Shown here: piece after piece, positions 18,825 to 28,624 of the stretch
Layout: each line of letters opens with the position of its first letter
How positions within the stretch are numbered: position 1 is the stretch's first letter
NCBI GenBank assembly: GCA_963844855.1
Contig: CAWJQP010000075.1
Coordinates: forward strand, 62,001-126,000
Length of the DNA: 64,000 nt
From: DASQDN01 sp963844855
GTDB taxonomy: Bacteria > Acidobacteriota > Terriglobia > Bryobacterales > Bryobacteraceae
Reading direction: 5' to 3'
The notes under the pieces: generated by a model
What the model was told of the DNA's origin: nothing
The model's database searches: none
Seen by the model: the letters and a program-made list of their open reading frames with translations, nothing else
Position numbers and translations under genes: made by a program

Positions 18825-20693
18825 ATGAAGGAGCGATCCCAGCATTATCGTTTTGGAAGCTTCGAGCTGGATCCGAACTCCGGTGAGCTGCGCAAGAGCG
18901 GCCTGCGGATCAAGCTTGAGGACCAGCCTTTTCGGCTGCTGGCCGAACTGGTGGCGCATCCGGGAGAAGTGCTGACCCGAGAGGAACTCAGGGCAGGGCT
19001 ATGGCCGGAGGACACCTATGTCGAATTTGACCGCAGTCTTACACGTGCAATTAACAAGGTTCGGGTGGCGCTTGGGGATAATGCGGCAAATCCTCGCTTC
19101 ATCGAAACATTACCGCGCCGGGGATATCGATTCGTAGCGCCAGTCGCTCCTGTCCTTGCTGTCGAAGCGCTTTTGCCGCAGAGGACTCCAGCTACTCCTC
19201 CGGCGCCGCTTCCGAGAACGCGCCCGCTCTGGAAGGTAGCGGTTGCGATCGGTGTTTCCGCAATCGCAATCGGCGCGGGCGCCGCACTGGTTATACGGCA
19301 AGTATCGCCTCCACGCATCTCGGCAGTTGCCGTTCTTCCGTTTGAGAACGTTTCCGGCGATTCTGCGCAAAGCTACTTTGCAGATGGCATGACGGATCAG
19401 CTCATCACGTCCCTGTCTCTGATCCGGTCATGGAAAATTGTGTCGCGCACCTCGGCAATGCATTACAAGAACACGCGGCGTCCGCTTCCCGATATAGCCC
19501 GTGAGTTGAATGTGCAGGCAATTGTCGAGGGATCTACATCTCTTTCCGACCGCCGCGTGCGTTTGAATGTGCGGCTCATCCGACTGCCCGAAGGGCACGC
19601 TGTTTGGACCCGCACTTATGAACGTGATTCCTCCGATATTCTCTCTCTGCAGGCTGAGCTGGCCCGGAGCATAGCCGGCGAGATTGGCGCCTCCATCACT
19701 CCCGCAGAGCAAAAGCGCCTTGCAGAAGCAGCGCACCCTATCAATCCCGATGTGCACTCTCTATATCTGCAAGGACGTCTTTTCGTGAATGAACCAGGCC
19801 GCGACTCCATCGAGCGGGGACTCCGAGCGCTCGAGCAGGTGGTCGAGAAAGATCCGGCTCATGCTCCTGCCTGGGCGGCGATCTCGGCCGGATGGTTCAG
19901 TCTTTCCAGTATCTTTCTGTCTCCTGCCGAAGCAATGCCGCAAGCTAAGGCTGCTGCGCAAAAGGCACTGAGCCTGGATCCGGAGTCGGATGCGGGGTAC
20001 GCTGCCCTTGGGATGATCCAGGTCTACTACGATTGGGATTGGCAGGCAGCGGAGGCCCAGTTCCGTAAGGCACTCGAGATCAATCCAAATTCCTCAATTG
20101 CGTATCGTGGGTTGGGCTTTGTCAAAGCAGCTACCGGACGGCCGGATGAGGCGCAGGAAGCGATCCGACACGCGATCGAGCTAGATCCAATGTCACTTTG
20201 GGCGCACTTTCAATCAGCGATGATGTCTACCTCTCTCCGGAACTATGAGGAGTCGGAGCGTCAAGCCCGGCGTGTTCTCAGCTGGGAGCCGAGATTCGGG
20301 ATCATGCGGTCGGTCCTCGGCTTGAATCTCGCCGAACGGGGTGTGTTCCCCGAAGCGATTCAGGAACTGGAGAAAGCGGTTGAGATGCAAGGAATTCCGA
20401 CCACAATGGCATGGCTTGCGCAGGGCTATGCGCGCGCGGGACGGAGAGCGGACGCCGAACGCGCCATGACGGACTTGGTAGCGCTCGCAAACCGGCAATA
20501 CGTTTGCCCATTCGAAGTTGCATCTGCGTTTGTGGTTTTAGGACGCAGTGAAGAGGCATTTAAGTGGATGAGCAAAGCAGTAGCCGATCGCGCCGATTGC
20601 ATGATTTGGCTTCGATCCGAACCATGGTTGGAGCCAATGCGCAGCGATCCTCGGTACAAAACGCTTGTTCGCCAAGTCGGGTTCCCGCAATAG
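18825..20693 (+). CDS. winged-helix/TolB-like/TPR transmembrane regulator (CadC-type layout)
   Basis: A 622-aa protein with an OmpR/PhoB-type winged helix at residues about 5-105 (YRFGSFELDPNSGELRKSG, EVLTREELRAGLWP, ALGDNAANPRFIETLPRRGYRF), a membrane span at about 135-158 (WKVAVAIGVSAIAIGAGAAL), a TolB/FlgO-like N-terminal fold (ISAVAVLPFENVSGD to about 280), then TPR units up to the end. The layout is that of CadC-like one-component membrane regulators: cytoplasmic DNA binding, periplasmic sensing. Such genes are expanded in Acidobacteriota. It is transcribed away from the SorA-like gene; its targets are unknown. The ATG 18825 start is immediately followed by the domain. Confidence 0.92.
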   Translation: MKERSQHYRFGSFELDPNSGELRKSGLRIKLEDQPFRLLAELVAHPGEVLTREELRAGLWPEDTYVEFDRSLTRAINKVRVALGDNAANPRFIETLPRRGYRFVAPVAPVLAVEALLPQRTPATPPAPLPRTRPLWKVAVAIGVSAIAIGAGAALVIRQVSPPRISAVAVLPFENVSGDSAQSYFADGMTDQLITSLSLIRSWKIVSRTSAMHYKNTRRPLPDIARELNVQAIVEGSTSLSDRRVRLNVRLIRLPEGHAVWTRTYERDSSDILSLQAELARSIAGEIGASITPAEQKRLAEAAHPINPDVHSLYLQGRLFVNEPGRDSIERGLRALEQVVEKDPAHAPAWAAISAGWFSLSSIFLSPAEAMPQAKAAAQKALSLDPESDAGYAALGMIQVYYDWDWQAAEAQFRKALEINPNSSIAYRGLGFVKAATGRPDEAQEAIRHAIELDPMSLWAHFQSAMMSTSLRNYEESERQARRVLSWEPRFGIMRSVLGLNLAERGVFPEAIQELEKAVEMQGIPTTMAWLAQGYARAGRRADAERAMTDLVALANRQYVCPFEVASAFVVLGRSEEAFKWMSKAVADRADCMIWLRSEPWLEPMRSDPRYKTLVRQVGFPQ

Positions 20694-20714
20694 ATTAGCG
20701 CTTGCCGCTGACGC

Positions 20715-21455
20715 CTATTTCTTGGCGTTCGGGGGATTAAACTTCGGGCGATCCGGCCTGCCCAGACCGATTCCCAGCGTTCCGTCTTCCATCTCCTGAA
20801 CCGTCCGGCCGATAACGATGTCCCAATTGGCGCTGTACTCTTTCAGCTTTGATCCTGCCATCGGTTTGAAGTCCACCATCACCGATTCCAGCATCTCGCC
20901 TTTGGCGCGATTCCTGGTAACGATGCCATCACGTTCGTTGGCCGGGTGTCCCTTGATCAACATCTGGGTGGCGATGAGCCTATGTCCGGATTTGCTGACG
21001 GCGACGTGGATATGCGGGCAACGGAACGCTCCCTGCAGCGTGTACTCGACAGGTCTGATGGTGCGGAAGAAGTAGTGTCCTTTGGAGTCAGTGATGAAGC
21101 GGCCGTATCCCTGAAAATTGGAGTCGTATCCACCGGTATTGCGTCCGCCGGAATGAAGGTAAGACCCGTTAATGTCCGTCTGCCAGATCTCGACATAACC
21201 ATTCCGAAGTGGTTCGCCCGATTTCGTCAGTACGCGGCCGGAAATGTAGGCTACTTCGCCCACCGCAGGCGTGATGCCTTCATTCAGGACCAACAGATCG
21301 TTGTCCGTATCCAAGGGCAATTTGTCTGGATAGAACGGGCCTTCTCCCAGACCGATGGTATTCTTGAGCGCTTCGGCAAACAGACCAGGAACGGTCCAGG
21401 CGGCTGCAGGGGCAGCCAGAGCCGTCAATAACCGACGCCGCGACTGGGTGGTCAT
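20715..21455 (-). CDS. intradiol ring-cleavage dioxygenase family protein (protocatechuate 3,4-dioxygenase beta-like)
   Basis: A 246-aa protein with a Tat-like start (SRRRLLTALAAPAAAWTVPG). The core holds the intradiol dioxygenase pattern: GGYDSNFQGYGRF supplies the first tyrosine-type ligand region, and RCPHIHVAV the paired histidines of the Fe(III) site. GLGEGPFYPDKLPL and ISGRVLTKSGEPLRNGYVEIWQ are typical of the family. Canonical enzymes cleave catechols; exported members of this type are less well characterised and the substrate here is unknown. It is convergent with the winged-helix regulator, 22 bp apart. Confidence 0.88.
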   Translation of the reverse strand: MTTQSRRRLLTALAAPAAAWTVPGLFAEALKNTIGLGEGPFYPDKLPLDTDNDLLVLNEGITPAVGEVAYISGRVLTKSGEPLRNGYVEIWQTDINGSYLHSGGRNTGGYDSNFQGYGRFITDSKGHYFFRTIRPVEYTLQGAFRCPHIHVAVSKSGHRLIATQMLIKGHPANERDGIVTRNRAKGEMLESVMVDFKPMAGSKLKEYSANWDIVIGRTVQEMEDGTLGIGLGRPDRPKFNPPNAKK

Positions 21456-21533
21456 AAGATCTCCTATCGGCTGTGAGTATATGTGTTTGCGGAGGTGGAT
21501 GACAAGTCCCTAAACCTCGACAGCACGCCCTGA

Positions 21534-22619
21534 CTAGGGAGCCGTTCGGAAGATTTGCTTCCAATCGTTCTTCATACTGACAACCGTCCAGTTGCCGGCC
21601 TTCGCGGCATTCAGGGAAGCGTTGTCCTTTTCCTGGTAGGCAAACTCCCGATCCGCATCATCGTGATTGATCAATAACTGAAATGACTGACCGGATCGGC
21701 CCTGGCTATAGCTGAGTTGCCCGATATCCCCGCCGGAACGTACGTTACCGGCAACGAAAGTAGGGCGCTTACCGACATTGAGAGCGATGTTCACCGGTTT
21801 TTCGAACTTATCGTTGATGGACTCGATTTGTGGTAGTCGCCATATTGCAAAGCGCCCGTCAATCTCTTTGAACTGCTGCTTGAATCGTGTTCCCATGACC
21901 TGCTGAGGTGGAATTCCGTAGTAGTCCTGCGAGATGGTTCGCATGAAGTCGGTGGTTCCCCCCGAACAGATCCATGTCTCAAAACCATTGGCGCGGAGGT
22001 ATTCGAGAAGCTCTATCATCGGCTGGTAGGTGGCCTTCTTCACCGGCATGGGAGCGGGCTTGGGATAGTTCGCGGTCTTCATGAATTCGCTGGCGGCAGC
22101 CTGAAATTCTTCGCGGCTCGTATTAGCTTCCGTAACCACGATAAGTTGAGTGAGCGCCTTGAACAGTGCGTCGGAATCGAGAGAGCCGAGGAACTTTTTG
22201 TCGTCTTCGAGAAATGCCTTGAAAGGCTGCTTGGATTTCAAGGATGGGTCCTTCTCGGCGGCGGCTCTAAGACGATGCATTGCGAAAAGACTCTCGATGA
22301 CAGGCTGCTCCGCCCAGAGAGTTCCATCGTTGTCAAATGAGGCAATGCGATCTTCAGGAGCGACGAAATCCTGAGTTCCGCTGGCCGTCGCCTTCTGAAC
22401 GAAGGCAATAATGTTAGTCTTTGGAGTCGTATCGTTCCAGGACGGCAGCGGGTCTGACACAACCTTCTTGACCGGTTCGGTCGAAGGTGAGTTGGCCGAA
22501 CTGCACGCCCCAAGTAACAAGAGGAGACCGATAAGAGTAATTCGCTTCGTGCGAAAGATCGGCGACGGGATCGATGCTTGCGGTGAGAGACCGATTATAC
22601 TTCGCGCTGGTGAAATCAT
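21534..22619 (-). CDS. HAD-superfamily phosphatase-like lipoprotein
   Basis: Start chosen at the ATG 22619 (MISPARSIIGLSP) because a lipoprotein signal follows (TLIGLLLLLGAC, Cys about 39); a longer frame to 22685 is open. The HAD motif I is DNDGT (RIASFDNDGTLWAEQP), and a later ICSGGTTDFMR segment fits motif II. GNVRSGGDIGQL, where GDSxGD is expected, lacks the usual motif III/IV aspartates in their standard spacing, and LLINHDDADREFAYQ is typical of this subfamily. Likely a periplasmic acid-phosphatase-like hydrolase anchored to a membrane. It is divergent from the SelW-like gene. Confidence 0.85.
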   Translation of the reverse strand: MISPARSIIGLSPQASIPSPIFRTKRITLIGLLLLLGACSSANSPSTEPVKKVVSDPLPSWNDTTPKTNIIAFVQKATASGTQDFVAPEDRIASFDNDGTLWAEQPVIESLFAMHRLRAAAEKDPSLKSKQPFKAFLEDDKKFLGSLDSDALFKALTQLIVVTEANTSREEFQAAASEFMKTANYPKPAPMPVKKATYQPMIELLEYLRANGFETWICSGGTTDFMRTISQDYYGIPPQQVMGTRFKQQFKEIDGRFAIWRLPQIESINDKFEKPVNIALNVGKRPTFVAGNVRSGGDIGQLSYSQGRSGQSFQLLINHDDADREFAYQEKDNASLNAAKAGNWTVVSMKNDWKQIFRTAP

Positions 22620-22852
22620 CTTTTTCTCACATTGACGGACCAAGCCATAGAGCCTGAAATATCGCGAGACGTGCGTACGCATCAAGCGCTCAGAGGACAG
22701 ACTGCGTCAGTCAAATAGATGATTCATAATTTTTAAGTCACGGCCAGAGCCAATTTGACTGCGCTACACCGACCTATTGTTACCATCTTTCTGCAGAAGC
22801 CGCAGTCTGGAAGAATAGTCGATAGGAACTTCTCTCTATACTGCGTACAGGA

Positions 22853-23140
22853 ATGCGGACGCCAAGAATCGAAATCGAATACTGCACTCAATGCCGTTGG
22901 CTCATGCGTGCAGCATGGATGGCGCAGGAACTCCTAACCACTTTTACTAGCGAGATCGGTGAGCTTGGGTTGATTCCCGGCACAGGCGGAGTGTTCGAGG
23001 TTCGTGTCGACGACGAGATTATCTGGTCGCGTGCCGGTAAGGGTCGCTTTCCGGAGATCACCGAGTTGAAACAGCTTGTACGCGATCGTATTGCGCCTGG
23101 CCGAGATCTCGGTCATTCTGACCGCTCCACCCATAACTGA
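22853..23140 (+). CDS. SelT/SelW/SelH (Rdx) family protein, cysteine form
   Basis: A 95-aa thioredoxin-like protein. The redox motif CTQC (C11, C14) sits after the first beta strand (RIEIEY), in the position of CxxU in selenoprotein W; here both are cysteine, so no selenocysteine is involved. The conserved block GTGGVFEVRVDDEIIWSR, then GRFPEITELKQLVRDRIAPG, is diagnostic. These proteins are thought to act in redox regulation. ATG 22853 gives the expected short N-terminus. Confidence 0.88.
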   Translation: MRTPRIEIEYCTQCRWLMRAAWMAQELLTTFTSEIGELGLIPGTGGVFEVRVDDEIIWSRAGKGRFPEITELKQLVRDRIAPGRDLGHSDRSTHN

Positions 23141-23391
23141 GCAACCGTCCGGATCACGGGATCCGGACGCAATCTTTGACTGGGCCGACTGGGCAGGAAT
23201 TCGTAAGCCCCTGCTGTGGTTCAGACATCAGGACTCAATTGACCGCGCTAGCCATCGAAGAGCTTACTTCGTGTTGTCATGTACGGCGACCTCGCCAGAA
23301 TAGCTGAAAGTTCGCCATGAAATCGTGTTGCTCAAGGGCCGTGCTGTTATGATGGCGCGAGCGCCGGACTGTCCTGTCCGAGGTGAGATTC

Positions 23392-24138
23392 ATGGAATTC
23401 GTTCTAGGCTTCCTGATAGCGACAGCCGTGGGCCTGACGGGCGTCGGCGCCGGTAGCATCACTGCGCCCGTACTGATCCTGTTCTTTGGTCTTCCGCCGG
23501 CCGCAGCAGTTGGCACAGCTCTCACCTTCGCTGCCGTGATCAAGCTTGCTGTGCTGCCTATATATGTCCGACGGCGGCAGGTGGAGTATCGAATCCTAAC
23601 CCTCCTCTGTTGCGGAGGCATGCCGGGAGTCCTCATCGGCGTCTATGTGCTCAGCGCGTTGGACACGAAGGCGCACCAACGTGGAATCTTTCTCTTGATC
23701 GGTCTGACGATCATGACTGTTTCGCTTGGCACACTCTACAGATCGATAAGGAATCGAATGACGGTGGGATCGGCAGACCACTCTCGCTGGCTACCACCGT
23801 TGGCCGCTGTGATCGGCGTCGAAGTCGGCTTCTCGTCGGCGGGCGCGGGCGCATTGGGCGCTGTCGCTCTGTTGAATCTCACGAAGCTGACACCAGCGCA
23901 AGTCGTGGGGACAGACATGGTGTTCGGGCTTGTTCTTTCGATATTGGGTGGCGGCTTGCACTTCTTTGCGGGACATTACGACGCTGCGATCACGACGAAG
24001 CTGATTACGGGCGGCGTCGTGGGCGCGATTCTTGGCGCTATGCTGTCTTCCGTGGTCCCACACAGGCCGCTGCGAGTGGTGTTGTCGATATGGCTGGCGA
24101 CTCTCGGCGCGCAACTCTGCTGGAGGGCGGTCTTCTAA
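23392..24138 (+). CDS. TauE/SafE family sulfite/anion exporter-like membrane protein
   Basis: The start is ATG 23392, five bases after AGGTGAG; the frame is open nine bases further. The 248-aa protein is a multispan membrane protein with a repeated half: FVLGFLIATAVGLTGVGAGS and the second-half counterpart EVGFSSAGAGALGAVALL, both typical of TauE/SafE (DUF81). About seven to eight hydrophobic segments are visible, the last ending LATLGAQLCWRAVF. The family exports sulfite, sulfoacetate or other organic anions. Substrate unknown. The next gene follows after about 150 bp on the same strand. Confidence 0.88.
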   Translation: MEFVLGFLIATAVGLTGVGAGSITAPVLILFFGLPPAAAVGTALTFAAVIKLAVLPIYVRRRQVEYRILTLLCCGGMPGVLIGVYVLSALDTKAHQRGIFLLIGLTIMTVSLGTLYRSIRNRMTVGSADHSRWLPPLAAVIGVEVGFSSAGAGALGAVALLNLTKLTPAQVVGTDMVFGLVLSILGGGLHFFAGHYDAAITTKLITGGVVGAILGAMLSSVVPHRPLRVVLSIWLATLGAQLCWRAVF

Positions 24139-24288
24139 AGTCCGCTTGTCAACAAGGCTCGAATTCCCGCTCCGGATTGCGCCCAGTTGTGATGAAGTGT
24201 TGCAGGCGATCCGTTAAGGCTGCAGCTTACGCGTTATGATCATGCCCACTATCGGGTCAAAGACTCAAAAGCGGCAGGAGGAATCAAC

Positions 24289-25044
24289 ATGGTCACGAAC
24301 CATCAAACGGGAACGCGCGTAGACGAAGTAGCGGACGGCATTTATCGGATCAGTACTCGGCTCGATGTCATCCCTGGCGGGTTTACGTTCAATTCGTACT
24401 TGATTGCCGATGACGAGCCATTGCTGTTTCATACAGGAATGAAGAAGCTGTTTCAGATGACGGTGGAAGCTGTGGCTTCGGTGATGCCCGTGGAGAAACT
24501 TCGATGGATAGGCGGGTCACACTTTGAAGGCGACGAGTTCGGCGCGCTGAACGAGTTTCTAACCGTTGCGCCGGACGCGACACCGTTTGGCGCCGAAATT
24601 GGGGTATTAACTTCATTGAGCGACTTCGCCTCGAAGCCTGCTCACGCCCTGCGGGATGGACAGGAGCTTCCCATCGGCAGGCACCGACTTCGATGGCTAT
24701 ATACGCCGCACGTTCCACACGGATGGGACTGCGGAATCCTCTTCGACGAATCGACCACGACGCTGCTCTGTGGCGATCTATTTACACAGCCGGGCGGAAC
24801 TCCGCCGCCGATCACGGAATCAGAGATCCTCAGCGCGAGCGAAGGAATGCGCGGAATGATGGATTACTATGCGCACTCGAATAGCACGTCTGTCGTTTTG
24901 GAGCGGCTGGCTGCACTCCGGCCATCGATGCTCGCATGCCAGCACGGGAGTGCGTATCGCGGCGATTGCGCTGCGCTCATCCGCGAGCTGGCCGTCAGGA
25001 TCGAGACCGGGTCTGCCATCTCATCTGCAGCTTCTATGTCGTAG
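24289..25044 (+). CDS. metallo-beta-lactamase-fold protein, flavodiiron/ODP type
   Basis: A 251-aa soluble protein. Instead of HxHxDH it carries SHFEGDEFG (H78, E80, D82, E83), the HxExD diiron motif of flavodiiron proteins and oxygen-binding ODP-type proteins. Later ligands are visible as PHVPHGWDCG, CGDLFTQPG and CQHGSAYRG. There is no flavodoxin domain, so it is a stand-alone MBL unit. Relatives bind a di-iron site and act in O2 or NO reduction or sensing; direct reduction here would need a separate electron donor. No signal peptide. A GGCAGGAGGAATCAAC run just upstream of ATG 24289 includes a good Shine-Dalgarno. Confidence 0.85.
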   Translation: MVTNHQTGTRVDEVADGIYRISTRLDVIPGGFTFNSYLIADDEPLLFHTGMKKLFQMTVEAVASVMPVEKLRWIGGSHFEGDEFGALNEFLTVAPDATPFGAEIGVLTSLSDFASKPAHALRDGQELPIGRHRLRWLYTPHVPHGWDCGILFDESTTTLLCGDLFTQPGGTPPPITESEILSASEGMRGMMDYYAHSNSTSVVLERLAALRPSMLACQHGSAYRGDCAALIRELAVRIETGSAISSAASMS

Positions 25045-25398
25045 ACGTAGCAATCGCTAGGTCCAACTCTGAAGAGCTCTTCGGCGCACTCATGCGCGGA
25101 ACTCCGTCACTTCCTCAGCTCAACGTCCGCTGTATCATGACATCACTCGGATCGGCCCCGAGCCGTAAGCGGTAGGATGTTTCGTTTCAACGTCGCAGTA
25201 CACGGACCTCACCGAAGCCGGAACAGAGTGGGAACGGCTCTCGGACATTGTGGGCTGTAGAGTTATCATTCGGCTTCGAGTTATACGAGTCGGTAATTTC
25301 CCGATTGCCACAACCTCGTTTGAGCAAAGACGCGCGCGAAAATAGAAATCCGGCAGTTAACTTTCCGTCAAGCATCACATTAACAATCTGCACTGCAG
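25045..25398. other. 354-bp intergenic stretch
   Basis: No coding, RNA or repeat feature that I can support. Short open frames on both strands lack starts and domain patterns. Confidence 0.4.
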
Positions 25399-25440
25399 AT
25401 GTCCGATGACCGGAAATCCAATCCATGTGTTCGTGCGACG

Positions 25441-25836
25441 ATGAACCGAACGATCATGATGTTTCCCGCTCCTGTTCCAGAAATCCCTGTGGCAAACGTC
25501 GATAACGCCGCAGCCTACTATGTCAACTCTTTAGGCTTCACCATTGATTGGGGTGACGACGAAGGCGGCATTGCAGGCATCTCGAGAGGGAACTGCAGGT
25601 TATTTATCACGAATCGCTCTTTTCGAGAGCCCTATGGCAACTTAGGCACTATCCTTTTCTGGCTCAATCTCGACAGCAAGGCTGAGGTGGACGAACTCTT
25701 TGCGCAGTGGAAGACTGCGCAAGCGAAGATCGTTTCCGAACCCGAGGACAAACCTTGGAAGTTGCGCGAGTTTATCGCCGCCGATCTCGATGGCAATCTG
25801 ATTCGTGTCTTTTACGATTTCCGGCGCGACTCCTAG
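25441..25836 (+). CDS. glyoxalase/bleomycin-resistance fold (VOC) protein
   Basis: About 131 aa from ATG 25441; ATG 25399 and 25456/25459 are alternatives and none has a good ribosome binding site. The VOC pattern is clear: VPEIPVANVDNAAAYYVNSLGF at the start, a central FITNRSFREPYGNLG region, and the C-terminal EFIAADLDGNLIRVFYDF strand that normally carries the last metal ligand (D-x-D-G-N-x-I-x-V/E). The final glutamate ligand position reads V-F, so metal binding is uncertain. Function (isomerase, dioxygenase or antibiotic binding) cannot be told. Confidence 0.8.
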   Translation: MNRTIMMFPAPVPEIPVANVDNAAAYYVNSLGFTIDWGDDEGGIAGISRGNCRLFITNRSFREPYGNLGTILFWLNLDSKAEVDELFAQWKTAQAKIVSEPEDKPWKLREFIAADLDGNLIRVFYDFRRDS

Positions 25837-25920
25837 CCGGTTTCTGCTGCGAAATGTTCCGGCCTTACAGTAAAACTCCTTGGTTACACTGGATTCTGGC
25901 TGCCGACACTGTTACCCCTC

Positions 25921-27133
25921 ATGGATGATCAAGTCGAATCGCGCGGCGAGGCCCGTTACAGGACGCTCTTTGAGAATGCTCCAGTTGGTATCTGGGACGA
26001 AGACTTCTCGGCCGTGAAGGAACTTCTTGCCGATGCTCATTTCCTCTGGCGCTGAAAACGTCCGAAAGAGTCTCGAATCGAATCCCGATCTCTTAGCCGA
26101 AGCGATCCGGCGAGTTCGCGTCCGGCACGTCAACCGCGTCGCTCGCGAGTTCTACGGTGCTGATTCGGAAGAGGACTTGATCCGTGCGCTCCCGAAACTG
26201 TTTGACTCTGCAGCGGCGAAGGTCTTCATTGACGAGATTGCTGCATTAGCGGGAGGAGCGTCTACCTTTACTGCGGAGCTTGGCGCATTTACTTTGGGCG
26301 GCAATAGACGGCTTGTGCAGATGAACGTTTCTCTCCTGGCTACACAAGGTGATGACTGGTCACAGGTTATTGTGACCTTCACTGATTTGACCGAGCGGAG
26401 GAGATTGGAGCAGTCATTACAACGCGCAAATGAAATGTTGCAGCGCGTGAATGCGGATCTGGAGCAGTTTGCGTATGCGGCTGCTCATGACATGCGCGAG
26501 CCGCTTCGGACCATTGCTCTCTACACACAACTGATACAGAAACTTCAGCCGGAAAAGCTCGGCCCATCCGCCGGTACGGCCCTCGCATACATTCTGCAGA
26601 ATGCCGAGCGCATGGAGACACTGGTAGGCGATCTGCTCAGATTTGCACAAACGATCGAGCCACAGGATTTGACGCGGTGCCCACTTATTGACCCGAATGC
26701 AATAGCGGACGACGTGCTCACGAGCATTGCCGGCGCGATTGAGCAGGCCGGCGCGCGTGTGGATATCACACAGAATTTACCCCCGGTATCTGTCCAAGCA
26801 GGACATATGCGGCAGTTGTTTCAGAATTTGCTCGCAAACGCGCTTAAGTATCGGAGCCCGGATCGCATTGCCGAGGTCTGCGTCACTGGTGTCGAACGTG
26901 ACAGTGAGGCCGTATTCTGCGTCTCTGACAATGGCATTGGCATTCTCCCTGAGTACCACAACCGAATTTTCGGCATCTTCAAACGACTTCACAGCACGGA
27001 AATCCAGGGTAACGGAATCGGTCTTGCCCTGTGCAAGAAGATCGTTGAACAGTACGGAGGCCGAATCTGGGTGGAATCCGAGATCGACGTCGGCTCAAGA
27101 TTCTATTTCGCGATCCCGACAACTCTAGTCTGA
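25921..27133 (+). pseudogene. PAS-domain sensor histidine kinase with one frameshift
   Basis: The frame from ATG 25921 encodes RYRTLFENAPVGIWDEDFSA, the start of a PAS domain, and runs to a stop near 26053. The remaining protein continues in another frame (open from ATG 26027 as a 368-aa ORF) with SGAENVRKSLESNPDLLAEA directly matching what should follow, so one indel near 26035-26045 splits the gene. Downstream are a second PAS part (LFDSAAAKVF...VTFTDLTERRRLEQSL), H-box AAAHDMREPLRTIALY, N-box FQNLLANALKY, G1 SDNGIGILP and G2 GNGIGLALCKKI. No membrane span: a cytosolic kinase, or periplasm-independent sensor. No response regulator is adjacent. The catalytic part is complete and could be made from the internal ATG. 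Confidence 0.82.
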
Positions 27134-27245
27134 AAAATTAGAACGACCTTCCTCTAGTCGCGTCTTTATCCCGAACAGACTCTTGTAAAGGCAAGGAGTA
27201 GCCTTCTATGCTGCCGGCTGAGACGAGAACCCAGGATTAGGAGGC

Positions 27246-28620
27246 ATGACGGTGATAGCCCAAAGTCAAACGCCAACACGACTTTGAGCTCAAATGAGCT
27301 GAACGAGCGTGCAATCTACCGGCGAGCGGTCGAAGCGGTCATCTGGGGCATGCCCGCCGTCAACTACCATCTGATGTACCAGGAGATGGTCGGCAAGTGC
27401 AAAGGCGGCTTCAACCAGGTTCTCTACTGGTCGGGTCTGCTGACTGGAAGAACCAGACCTCACGCCGAATCCCGACGTGATTTATCTGATGCCCTTCTTC
27501 AACACGAAAGATGTCGGGCCGGTAGTGCTAGAGATTCCGCTGGCCGACGATGGCCTGTTCAACGGCAGCATCATGAACTACTGGCAGGCCGCTATCGAGG
27601 ATGTCGGACCAGGCGGTGTGGACAAGGGTAAGGGTGGCAAGTACGCGTTTCTACCGCGTGGATACGAGATGGATAAGCTGCCGCTGGCTATATCGCCATG
27701 CCATCCCAAACCTATCAGGGTTACGCTCTGCTGCGGTCGGTGCTTGAAGAGCGGCAGCGATGCTGACATCGCGAAGGCTGTGATTTATTCCAAGCGCCTC
27801 AAGCTGTATCCACTGTCGCAGGCCGCCAATCCGCCGGTAACGGCCTTCGTCGATGCAAGCGGTATCGAGTTGGACTCTACGATCCGCTACGACGTGAGCT
27901 TCTTTGCGTCTTTGAATCAGATGGTACAGGCTGAGCCGTGGCTCGAACGGGACAAGGCGATGATCGACCGCTTAAGACCATTGGCATCGAGAGAGGCAAA
28001 CCCTTCAATCCGGACGCGAAGACCAAACAGATCCTCAACGACGCGATCCAGGAAGCCAAGGCTTGGTTCGACACGCGATACGACAAGTTGCCGCCTTTCT
28101 ACGAAGGCGAGCTTGGTTCTTCCCAACCACTGAAGAAATGTTCCACAGCGTCATGAGCGACTGGAAGACGCCGGACTCCTATCCGATCGACGCTCGTGGA
28201 ACCGCTTATACACTGGCCTTCTTCAGCGCGAAGCACCTTGGGCAGTCTCAATACTATTTGCTGACAGGAAACGACAAGGATGGGAAGCCGCTAAACGGCA
28301 GGTCTTCCTACCGTTTGCGAGTACCGGCGAATGCGCTGGTCACCCAATACTGGTCGGTGACCGTCTACAACCGCGAGACTCACACGTTCATACGGAACGC
28401 TGCTTGGGTAGGCCGATCGTCGCAGACTCCAGGACTGCAAAAGAACGCAGATGGTTCGGTAGAGATCTTATTCGGGCCTGCTGCTCCGGCGGGCAAGGAA
28501 TCGAACTGGATCCCGAGTGATCCGAACGGTAGATTCGAGGTGCTCGCACGATTCTACGGTCGGCAAAAACCGCTATTCGATAAGACATGGAAGCTGAACG
28601 ATATCGAGAAGGAGAGCTGA
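27246..28620 (+). pseudogene. DUF1254/DUF1214 protein gene, first of a tandem pair, several frameshifts
   Basis: One gene is spread over three frames: open parts 27284-27631, 27477-28133, about 27938-28156 and 28063-28620. Read together they give a normal order: AIYRRAVEAVIWGMPAVNYH (DUF1254 start), NPDVIYLMPFF, NGSIMNYWQAAIEDVG, FNPDAKTKQILNDAIQEA, then the DUF1214 part ending QYWSVTVYNRETHTFIRN and FEVLARFYGRQKPLFDKTWK. By eye the breaks near 27440, 27457 and 27973 can each be repaired by adding one base to a short run (G, C and C). The family is widespread, often exported, and of unknown function. Either a recent pseudogene or a real gene with consensus errors. Confidence 0.8.
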
Positions 28621-28624
28621 GAGG

